Positions 50,201 to 60,200 of a stretch of DNA of 64,000 nt are shown in pieces. Each line of letters opens with the position of its first letter. The first letter of the stretch is position 1. A program made the translations under genes and the position numbers. The notes beneath the pieces are model-generated. The model was not told the origin of the DNA and ran no database searches. It was given only the letters and a program-made list of their open reading frames with translations. This stretch comes from Gyrodactylus bullatarudis (taxonomy: Eukaryota; Platyhelminthes; Monogenea; Gyrodactylidea; Gyrodactylidae), in NCBI GenBank assembly GCA_012064415.1, contig SSNU01000091.1, positions 46,644 through 110,643 on the forward strand. Direction: 5' to 3'.

Positions 50201-51024
50201 GACAAGATGTATTACAACATTTTGCTTCGAGTAATTTTAAGAGTAGGGCAGATAAAAGTAAAAATTGTATTCCATATAAGAACAACTTACCTGGGAGGTA
50301 ATCATAGCGTTGAATGTGACAAACATGTCTCTAAGTTCGTTGAGCGACTTTTCAATCTCTATAATTTTCTGGTGTCGAGATTCAATTTCTTCCAGTTGTA
50401 ATTTTGCCTCGTTGGTTTCAGCGAGGATATTTCCAGTGAAATGACAAAAATCATCAGATTCAATGGCTTTCTCCAACTCATCCTCTGTATATTGGCCATT
50501 ATTGGCAAGATCGAATTTTAATTTTATTTGCTTCTTTAAGGATTCCTTATAGTTAATCTGATGTGAGCTCAGTTCTGAGACCAGATCGGAATATTGTATC
50601 AGAATTGAGTTAATCTGACTTGTAAAAATTCGTTTCTTGGTAGGTTCATCAGACATGAAGGAGACATCTTCAAATTGCTTTTTCAATTCGGTGATTTTCT
50701 TGTTAAGACTAGATGCAGAATTCATGATTTCTTTTTCCAACTTGTCAGCTGCACTGCGGTACAGAGGATCATTTTTTACAGAAGCAAGAATATCCTTTCT
50801 CATTCGATTCAATTCTTGGATCTTATTCGAAAGATCCGATAAAGAATTACGAATGACATTGAACTAATTTTTAATATGTAAGAATAAATATCTTACTTCT
50901 TCGAAATAATCTTTGTCCCCATTCTGGGTAATATTCTCTTTAATTTTCTTGTGAAATTTGAGCCTTTTTTCCTACGAGTTAAAATTGAACTTACTTCAAA
51001 TTCTGCAAATCTATCTTTGACCAT
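47287..51024 (-). CDS. STX1: Syntaxin-1-type Qa-SNARE, complete
   Basis: Plasma-membrane Qa-SNAREs pair with SNAP25-type and VAMP proteins to drive vesicle fusion. Exons (minus): 50995-51024, 50897-50971, 50291-50863, 49875-49985, 47287-47370; all phases match, 290 aa (human STX1A 288). The Habc bundle fills residues 35-165. The linker and SNARE helix include IESRHQKIIEIEKSLNELRD and MFVTFNAMITSQ, where the final Gln is the ionic zero-layer residue. Then GQIIDNIAINVENA, basic KSARKKK, and a C-terminal membrane anchor (LICAIIVLVIILLIIISSVL). Introns 1 and 2 are 23 and 33 nt, among the shortest in the window. The last intron (47371-49874) hosts a 1.86-kb Tigger relic, separating the anchor exon from the rest. 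Confidence 0.94.
47566..49423 (+). mobile_element. Tigger/pogo-like transposon relic with about 380-bp TIRs
   Basis: TA at 47564-47565 and 49424-49425 flank ends CAGTCAAACC and GGTTTGACTG. Inverted arms of about 380 bp (47566-47950 and 49052-49423) are almost identical. The CAGT start and TA target are pogo/Tigger hallmarks. The interior holds a broken transposase. Such long TIRs are unusual for this group. It is inserted in the last syntaxin intron, opposite to the gene. Confidence 0.88.
48031..49047 (+). pseudogene. Broken Tigger/pogo (CENP-B-like) transposase
   Basis: Open pieces 48031-48372 and 48664-49047 are separated by stops near 48370 and 48598. The N-terminal piece has HTH character (ISKEICTRLNVTMSQIKYA). 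A later frame reads RLKIAEKVGTTNSKKITNQF, like the CENP-B N-terminal HTH. The C-terminal piece carries the DDE core: WMTREIFQEWL, VLLLLENFDGHN, and ILFLPPNTKSLLQPLDQGII followed by KSFKDRYR. The second catalytic Asp (normally LLLDN) is Glu here. The middle, including the first Asp, is missing or scrambled, so no active enzyme is expected. Confidence 0.85.
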
Positions 51025-51202
51025 GGTTCTATATCGTTATATATGACCGAATGACATTGTGAATAATTAAATCAAAATGTTCGACAGGCCTAAATGGAAA
51101 TAATTTTTATTTAATGGTTTTAAAAAAAATAATTAAAAGAACAAAATATCAACGTTAAACTAAAATTCTTTTAAAATGTGGGGATACATTTTGAATTAAA
51201 AA
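51025..51202. promoter_or_regulatory. 178-bp divergent region, syntaxin / fumarase
   Basis: The start codons at 51024 (minus) and 51203 (plus) share this short AT-rich interval, so a bidirectional promoter is likely. No motif is claimed. Confidence 0.45.
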
Positions 51203-52691
51203 ATGGAATATCGAGATACCAAAGATACTATCGGTCCTATTAAGGTTCCAGCTGACAAATACTATGATGCTCAGACTGAAAGATCAAAGAGAAATTTTAA
51301 AATTCGAGAAGGAAAAGATTTGATGCCTGTAAGAGATATTTTTATGTTATTTCAAGATTAAATTAATTCGTTCATTGGTTCTGCTGAAACGTTGCATCGC
51401 TAAAGTAAATTTTTCAATGCAAAAATTGTCTAAAGAAAACGCTGATCTTATTATCAAAGCATGTGACGAAGTTTTAAGTAGTGACAAGTTTGATGAACAC
51501 TTCCCCCTAGTTATCTGGCAGACGGGTTCCGGGACCCAGACTAATATGAACGTCAATGAGGTATTGGCCTGCCGAGCTAATGAAATTGTTCATTCAAAAT
51601 TGGGTATGATGAGTCCTATTCATCCAAATGATCATGTAAATATGTCTCAAAGTTCAAATGATATTTTCCCCACTGCAATGAATTTATGCGTTGTACAGGA
51701 GTATATAAGATCTCTTTTACCATCTCTAAATTATTTACAAGATTCAATTCTGAAACTTAGCGTCAAATTCAACAAAACCATAAAAATTGGCAGGACCCAC
51801 ATGCAGGATGCTGTGCCGATGACCTTGGGTCAAGAGTTTAGTGGTTATGTAGCTCAAATACGAATGAACCTAGAAACTATGGCTCATGTAATTCAAGGAG
51901 TATGTGAATTAGCTATAGGAGGAACAGCGGTCGGCACTGGTCTGAATGCTCCGAAAAATTTCGATTTGAATACTTGTGATGAACTCAACGAGTATATGAA
52001 AGATGAACTTGAAAAATATAACTTGAAATTTAAGCCAGCTGAAAACAAATTTGCTGCTCTTGCAGGACATGATCGATTATGTCTTTTTAGCAGCTGTCTC
52101 TCAACTATTGCTTCAGCAATTTTTAAAATAGCATCTGACATTAGATTGCTCTCTTCAGGACCTAGGTGTGGATTAGCGGAAATTTCAATTCCATCAAATG
52201 AGCCCGGTTCCAGTATAATGCCAGGTAAAGTAAACCCAACCCAATGTGAGGCTCTGACCATGGTTTGTATCCAAGTTATAGCAAATTGTCATGCAGTTAC
52301 GTTAGCATCAAGTCAAGGTCACCTAGAACTGAATGTCTTCAAACCACTTATCATTGCCAATCTTCTTCACTCTATGGAGTTAATTGGTGACGCATCAAGA
52401 TCATTTGTAGATAATTGTTTAAATGGTGTTACAGTTAACCAGAAAAAGATTGACACTTATCTTAATGGGTCTTGTATGGTTGTCACAGCTCTTAATCCAG
52501 TATGTTTTCGCGAATTTTTTAAAAATTCTATACTAATCAATATAATCTAGATAATAGGCTATGAAAATGCTGCTAAAATCTCTAAATTAGCAATGGAGAA
52601 AGACATCTCGATCAGAGAAGCTGTCATAGAGACAAATCTTTTGCCTGTTGAGCAGTTTGACGAAATTGTGGATTTTAATAAACTTATATAG
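51203..52691 (+). CDS. FH: Fumarate hydratase, class II
   Basis: Interconverts fumarate and malate (TCA cycle in mitochondria; also cytosolic and DNA-damage roles). Exons 51203-51328, 51357-52499, 52551-52691; phase 0 throughout, 469 aa. Visible: [15 protein letters not shown] at the N-terminus, [29 protein letters not shown], the catalytic His in [10 protein letters not shown], the class II signature [15 protein letters not shown] with the mobile SS loop, and the C-terminal VTALNP...IGYENAAKI. Intron 1 is 28 nt. The ORF begins directly at the conserved core: the usual mitochondrial presequence is absent. Either the product is cytosolic, or an upstream exon or alternative start is missed. Confidence 0.95.
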
Positions 52692-52945
52692 TCCAAAATT
52701 CAATAACGAAATTATAGTTTTAGTACAACTTAGTATCAATTGATCTAATTCATTGGATCTGCTAAACCGAAAAAATTTTTTTTTAAAAATCAATAAATCA
52801 TCGAAATAAAACATTTCATTTCTAATAATAAAGTTCTATTAAAACTGTTTTACTCATTCATTCAACTTGGCATTGATTCAAATATATAGGCTTGATAGTT
52901 GTATTGCTTTTAAATCTTCATTAGCCACAGAAATTTCTTATCAAG

Positions 52946-53788
52946 ATGATCAGTAAAACTAAAGCTTTCTACAAGGAAGTTGAAGAAGTTAGAGAGAAGA
53001 AGTCTAATAAAGTCGATGGTTCGAGAAAAGACTTCACAGCTTTTCCTCCAATTTTTGACTTTGAAAATCTTAAATTCCTCACCTTATCATACAATAAAAT
53101 TACTTCGGTACCCAAAGAGATAGCTTCATTAAGAAATTTAGAAAGATTGAATTTATTCTGCAATCATATAACTGTAAGTTACAATTTCTTTATTTATCTC
53201 CAGGAAATCAGTCCCAGCATCTCTGAATTACAGAATCTAAAATGCCTAAATCTAGGTATGAATAGAATTGTCAATTTGCCTAGAGGATTCGGCGCATTCG
53301 CCTCATTGGAAATATTAGACTTAACCTATAATAATCTGACTGAAAATTCATTTTCAGAAAACTTTTTCATGCTCTCCACCTTAAGAGCGCTTTACCTTTC
53401 AGACAACGATCTCGAATACATCCCGGAAGCAATCACAAAACTTATAAACTTGGAGATTTTGGCTTTAAGGGACAATGACATTGTCGAATTACCTTCATCT
53501 ATCGGATTATTGAAGAATCTTAAAGAGCTTCACTTGCAAAATAATCGGCTCACAGTATTACCCCCTGAATTGGGTTGTCTTGATCTATGTGATCAAGGAA
53601 AAATTGTTAAACTTTCTGGAAATGCTTGGGTCACTCAAATAGAAAAACAACTCCAAGTTGGAATTACTCATGTTTTCAAATTCATTTCTTCCGAGGCTTA
53701 CAAGTTTTCTTACAGCCGAATGAACCAGCAACCTCCACCTAAAGTTGACAAATCAAAGAAAATAAGTCGCAAGGGGATTGCCGCTTAA
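52946..53788 (+). CDS. RSU1: Ras suppressor protein 1 (RSU1), leucine-rich repeat adaptor
   Basis: RSU1 binds PINCH in the ILK-PINCH-parvin complex at integrin adhesions. Exons 52946-53173 and 53204-53788 give 270 aa (human 277). About seven LRRs run from residue 35 to 200: LKFLTLSYNKITSVP, LKCLNLGMNRIVNLPRGFG, LEILDLTYNNL, LRALYLSDNDLEYIP, LKELHLQNNRLTVLPPELG. The C-terminal cap has NAWVTQIEKQLQVGITHVF and the tail KSKKISRK, as in human. The 30-nt intron (53174-53203) is a multiple of three with no stop. It would read through as ten extra residues, but the alignment to human argues for removal. Confidence 0.95.
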   Translation: MISKTKAFYKEVEEVREKKSNKVDGSRKDFTAFPPIFDFENLKFLTLSYNKITSVPKEIASLRNLERLNLFCNHITVSYNFFIYLQEISPSISELQNLKCLNLGMNRIVNLPRGFGAFASLEILDLTYNNLTENSFSENFFMLSTLRALYLSDNDLEYIPEAITKLINLEILALRDNDIVELPSSIGLLKNLKELHLQNNRLTVLPPELGCLDLCDQGKIVKLSGNAWVTQIEKQLQVGITHVFKFISSEAYKFSYSRMNQQPPPKVDKSKKISRKGIAA

Positions 53789-54233
53789 TCCAAGAATTCT
53801 CTTGATAATACTGCTTTTGTTATAATTTGCCATATTGTAATTTGCTAATTACTTAACATTTTTTTCTTGAATTGTATGCAGAATTTCCGAGGTAGAAATA
53901 TAATATATTTATCCGTTAAACATTTCAATCAAAAAATATTAAACTGCTAAATTAGTGTTAAGTATACTGTATTAATTCAATTGATATTATTGAATAATTG
54001 ACATAAACTGAATGATTTATAGCTCAAATTGAGCTGCTCAATAATGTAATTATTATTAACTGAGTTTTAAAGATCTTAAACGAATAGTTAATAAACTAAC
54101 TGTTACTGTTTGACATTTGAAGGCTTTATCTTAAAAGTTTATATTATAGAATTCATTAAAACAGATATGACTTCAACTAACCGTTTTTTTAATTAACTAT
54201 ATTAATCAAAAATTTTATTGGCGCTGGTTCAAA
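53789..54233. other. Intergenic, 445 bp, RSU1 to MADD
   Basis: AT-rich, no ORF or repeat recognised. It must hold the RSU1 3' end and the MADD promoter in tandem. Confidence 0.4.
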
Positions 54234-57200
54234 ATGAACTCAAACTTCATTTCACCTAGATTAATAGATTATATACTATTTGTCGGTTCACTAGAGCCCG
54301 GAATTAATGATGCAGCTCGTATTCAACCAAAAATACTCAAGCGTTTCCCCCTAAGTGATCATACTGACTTTCCAATACAAAATGAAATAGTTCATTTTTG
54401 TCAACCGGATGGTTGTGTGACGACTCCTAAAATATCAATTTATGTAAGAGATTTTTTCATTCCATAGAGCCCTACAAGCTTCATTTTCGCACTCACCGAT
54501 AAAGATTCTGGTAAAGTTCGATATGGAATTTGTTTGAACTTTTACAGAGATATGGTTGTCGATGGAAAAGAATATATCAGTCTGACTTCCATGTGTCTAG
54601 TGACTCATCACAATTATTTTTCAAAATTTCGAAAGATTCTCTCAATCATAAAAACTTGCATTTACTCAAGCCTAGAAAAATTCCATTTAGAAGAGTAAGT
54701 TTTTCCTCTTGTTGATCTCTACTATTGAAGCTTCTGGGCTGTATTTTTCAACAACACTCAAAATATTCAAAAAGTTAAATTTGGTACTCTGAGTTTGATT
54801 GAATCCCTGGAAAGTTGGCTTCTTCGTCTTCTCTCAGCTCCGATTCCAATCCAGGGAAAAACATTTGTCAATATAATGATGTTACCCAGTGAAAAGAACG
54901 ATTTCATGATTGATTTTGCTATGCCAAGTAAAACAAGATTATCTCTAATTGATTTCCCCCTCCATTTGCCCCTGGAGCTGTTGGGCTTGGAGACCTGCAT
55001 CAAGTTGTTGACTGTAATCATGTTGGAGCATAAAGTGGTCATTCAATCTCGTGATTATAATGCCCTCTCAATGACTGTTATGGCCCTTGTACAACTCCTA
55101 TATCCTCTCCAGTACATGTTTCCTATAATACCTCTGCTTCCATCTACTCTGCCATCAGCAGAACAACTCCTCCTCTCTCCAACTCCATTCATCATCGGAA
55201 TACCAAGTTCTTTTCTAGCCATGAGGAAAGATTTCTCTCTTCCCCCTGATATCTGGCTGGTTGATATTGACTCAAATAAAGTAAGCTATTATTATCAGAA
55301 TTATCCGAATTAATGATTAAAATTCCCAATTAATTAGGCTCACTCTCAAGTATGAGTTATTCTCTTCTCTTCTTCAGAGAGATATGTAGAAAGAGACAAT
55401 TACATACCATTACTTCTTCAATTATAATTTTACTAATTCTTCTAATTTATTTTTGAAAAACACAACAGAGATTTTAAAAAGAGTTTAACATCATTTCTAG
55501 ATCTTACAAGAGAACAAAACTGAACCATTCTATAATCTTCCGGAGCCTGAACATCAAATTCTTGTATCGCATTTGAAACAGGTAATTTAACAGACAATTG
55601 TTGAAATATTCATTATCTAACATTGTAAATTTAATTTGAATCCAGTTGTAGAATTCAGGTAAATTGAGCAAAGTTAATTTGAAATCTATTGCTCAGCGGT
55701 TGTATTGGATGTGTACTTTGAGAATAAACAAGTTGACATGGTCGATTAAATCTTTATAACAAAAGGGTATAGCATGATCTCAGATAGATAAAAACTACCA
55801 AATAGGGGAGTTTTGAAAATACATATAACCTGATAAAATAGCTTTTGCATCAAATATTTTTTAAGGATTCCTTATGAAGTAATATAAAATTTTATTCTTC
55901 AAGACATTTGCAAAGCCAAAGGTATGTAATGTGAACAGATGAGGGTTTTGGGGATCGGGTTCCTCCATTAATTAAGGAATGCTTCCTACTCATGTATTTT
56001 TCTCACACTTTTCTTTTTTAGGTCCTCACTGAAATAGCCAAGAAGGAAGACCCAACAGCGGATGGAAACTATATAATAAGTGATGGGGGCCAGAGGGATA
56101 TTGACGTTGTTGATGTGGCCACACGTGTCGCTATGGTGAGTTTTCACAATTTCTAAATTTTCTCTCCATTTTTTCAGGTGAGATTTTTCAACTCGCCCAA
56201 GATCCTGGCCAATTTCACTGACCATACTAGTATCATTCGGTTGTATCCGAGGCCAGTTGTGGCTTTTCAATATCGATCTTTTATTAAATCTCAAAAAGAC
56301 ATGTGCAACTTCACCAGGCGGTTCATTAGGACACAGGCAGTTGAATACTTGGCCGAATGGGTCCTAATGCCAGAGAATGAAGTGTTCCAGCGTATCCATG
56401 CTGGCATCATTGATCCAGAGATAATTGGCGACAAGTTGAAATGGTATCGTGATAACCTACTCAAAGTTAACTATTCCCTCAACCAGAGTATAACGAATGA
56501 AAATGTACAAATTTGGTTCAAGAAACTTTGGCCAAATGAATTGGAGAGAATAACAGGTATGCATGTTATTTATGTCAAATCATTTCGTTGAATATTGACT
56601 TGAAAACCTTTAGCCAATTATGAATTTAAAATATGGCATTATTCTTTCTTTTTTTTCTAGATCAGCAGAAGGAGTTCTTTGCAAATAAAGTTGATCTGCC
56701 TTCATTGAGAGGTGAGTTACATTCACAAGGTCCCTACCAGAATGCTTTATTTCAGTCTACATCTATTATTAATTAATCGTATAAAACCATTATTTGGTGT
56801 TTTCAGTTTGTTACCTAACTTGAATGGAAAAACTTCATATTCTTTACCAGCTCAGATAGATAAAAGTTTAGTATAGAATAGGCTAAGGTGAAATTTTTAA
56901 CCTCATATTAGGACCAACTTTTCTGATAGAACGATAAATTCCAAGCATTAACTTGTATTGAAGAATGTGTCGAAAATGATTCTTCATTATGTCATTCGGT
57001 TTTAAAAATCCAAAATTTTTCAAATCGGCGCTTAATTTTCAATGAATTTTTACTACGCAATCACTAAAATCCGGAATATCTTAGCCATTCAATGAGTTTA
57101 TTAAGTTTTATCTTCAAAAATGTAGTAATCTTATCATTAAGAGGGGCTTCATGGTTAATTTCGTTATTTTATCATGTCCGTGGGATATTGTAGGAAAATT

Positions 57201-60200
57201 GGGCAATGACATGATGGAGAATGACTTTCACGCTTTAAAATTATGCAAAACATGATCTGAGTACTAAAATTTATCAGAAAAGTAAGTCCTCTCGTGAGTT
57301 GTTCGGAGAAAAAAAAATTGGCCCTAGCCTAGTACAGACCTTTTGTAAGGCCAATACTATTTTTACAAGAAATTCAATATTTCTCTGCTGAAAGTCAAGA
57401 AAAAATTTAAATTTTGAATTCCACAATGAACTGAACCAATGAGTCTATGAAATAGATTTGTCTTACTGACTATCCGGAGAACAATATTGAATAAATTCTC
57501 ATCTGCATAGCTTCTAGATTCATCGAGAAAGACTTTGATGTTAACTAAACCCTTCTTTGGGCAATTACCGTAATTTTATTTCAAAATGATTGCATCTTGA
57601 TAACTCATACATTTTGGAAAAAAAGTAAAGACTAGTTCCATAAGAATCAACGTCAAAAGTTGAACACTTGCTGGAGTCTTGAGACCTGAAAATTTCCTTT
57701 TCTCTTTTTTATTTTAGGTTCTGGGAATGGAGCTTATTTCGTGAAAGAAAGCGACCTATTTTCACCTCCAAAGAGTCTCGAGGAAATCCGTGAGCAGGCC
57801 AAGATAACCGCTAGAGAATTAGACCTGTCGATCTACTCCAAGTGAGCATAACACTTCTCACTTTTGAGTCATTCAAATTGATTTCCCAATATAGATCGTC
57901 ACAAAATACTAGTTGCTCTACAAGTCGGAGAGGCAGTATCTCCAGTGAGATCATTCATAATTATGACAAAACTAGCCAGCAGAATAACTTGGAGCATAGC
58001 TCATCAAACGAATCAAGTGATGAAAGCGATAACTGGGACTTGAATACCAACCAAGAGGTAAGTGGCTTCTTTCTTCAACCATCATCAAATTGAATTATGC
58101 TACAGGTTTGATACATATTCTATATAAAGATTGCGCCCTCCAAAAGGTTAGTGTTTATATCTCCCTGTTGTAATCATAAGATATCGTGGTTTTTCCTCGC
58201 CACCTCTTTATCATCTCAATCACTATTGAAAATATTCCTTAAATTCACAGCAACGTTGACCGATTGAAGAAGCAAAACACCAAGAATCTCTCTCAGACCA
58301 ACTTCTTGGATAAGAAAGGTAGCTAATGATTTTAAAAATGATGCAAATAAATAAAGCTTGATTAATTCTATTGTTTCATCCAGCCGACTCCATTGAATAT
58401 GAAGATGTTGATATTGCGGAGCATAGTAAACAGCTGTTCACCAACATTTCGAATGCTGCCTCGAAAGCTCAAGACACTTTTACAGAGATTTTAGGTATGT
58501 ACTGTAAATTAGCATATGAAATTCAAAAATTTTCCGGATATGATTGAATTAAAATTTTAGTTTTCTGGAGTGAATAAATCTGAGTAAACATTTTTGTATC
58601 AAAAATTCAAAGTTGATTCTATATATTTTATTTGTCTAGAGAAATTTGTCAGTAAATTGATTACCTAAAGAGTGGAGGGGATCACCGATTCGTATTAATT
58701 TTAAACTTTTTTTTTTAATTTCAGATAATTCGAGTATTCTTAAAAAGTCGAAAAACATAGCTAAAGGTGTCGTGGCTGAAGTTAAAGAACATGCCAAAGT
58801 TAAATTGGTCGACTCGTCCGACACCAAGGATGGTAACGAATCGAATGGAAAAATAAATAAATCCCTAATGATTGGCCAGAGAAAGATCGACTTTGGCATG
58901 GACAAGGAGGGTCTACCGAACTTTTCAATAAAACACGAGAAAGTCAACTTACAACGACAAGATACAAGTGAACGAAGGTAAAGGCCTACTTTTACCTATT
59001 TTTAGGTAGAAATATTAACATTGAGAATCTCGAATTGGCCCCAAAATTTTAAAATTTAAGTTGATTAAAATAGAACTGAGAGGTCGGTCAAAAGAAGTTC
59101 TTTTTGATTGAAATTGGCTGATTTCGAGTGAAAATTTTTAGCGCCAACATTGAAATTAAAAAAATTCTTCAATCGGATTTCATAGAATCTTTATCTAAAA
59201 TAATTCCTCGCTTTTTAGCATTTCGGAACAAAAGTTTCTACGTGAACTCTGCATGACAATAATCAATGGGAACGGACTTAGTCTTAGAGAGAAGAGTCGC
59301 TTTCGTAGCTTAATGGAGAATGAAAGTTATCGAAATTTGGTGATTTCGAAACTCGGCCAGGTTCTCTACGAACAACGCAGTTATGCCCCCTTTTCAGTTA
59401 ACTACGTGAAGAGTTATCGCATTGAGAATAATGGAACATTCAAAAACCTCATCTGGGCAACCCTGACCATAGTTAGAGGAATCGAGAACTCCATTGTCAA
59501 TAATGGCATGGGTTTCTCTTCCGCCTTTATGGTACTTGAATTGGCGCATTCCTTTTACTATGAAGATGACCTGAAGCAGGATCACTTCAAGTTGAATTTT
59601 ATGCGTCGAATTTCCCTCACTGAACAGAATGTAGGCTAAAGTTTAAAATTTTATTTATTGAAATTAATTGAAATTTCTTTTCCTTCCCCAAAAGGCCGAT
59701 GGTAAAGTTAAAACGTCAGATTCTGAATCATCAATAAGTGAGTTCAGTTCTATATTTGTACTCAAGACATTGAGATGTATTATTAAAGTTAAAGTATAAA
59801 ATATCCCATTTCATCAAATTTTTTTTTCTGATTGTAATTTTTAGTTTTCACTTAAGTTATAACTAGTTTACTTGTCGAGCATGTTTTAAACTCAAAAAAT
59901 CTTATTTAATTAATCCAAATTGAGTTGAAAAATATATCAATTCAAAGCTTATTTTATTGAAAAAATACATTATGTCGATAAGGGAAAATTTGAATTCAAG
60001 GAAGCTTCAGGAAGACTTGTGACTTTAGAGTCACTGTGGGACTTGAAAGATGTATTTAAGTTAAGATGTTATACAAAACCTATATCAATTTTAACAAATT
60101 ATACATCAGTCTTAGCGAAAATTGACAAAACTTTTTCTACAAGCCTTAGAACAGATTAGAAAGCTGGAGAATGTCATTTAGGCATTGAAGAGAAAATGTC

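Noticed and set aside
51893..52261. 122-aa antisense frame inside fumarase
   Set aside because: Shadow of the conserved fumarase exon.
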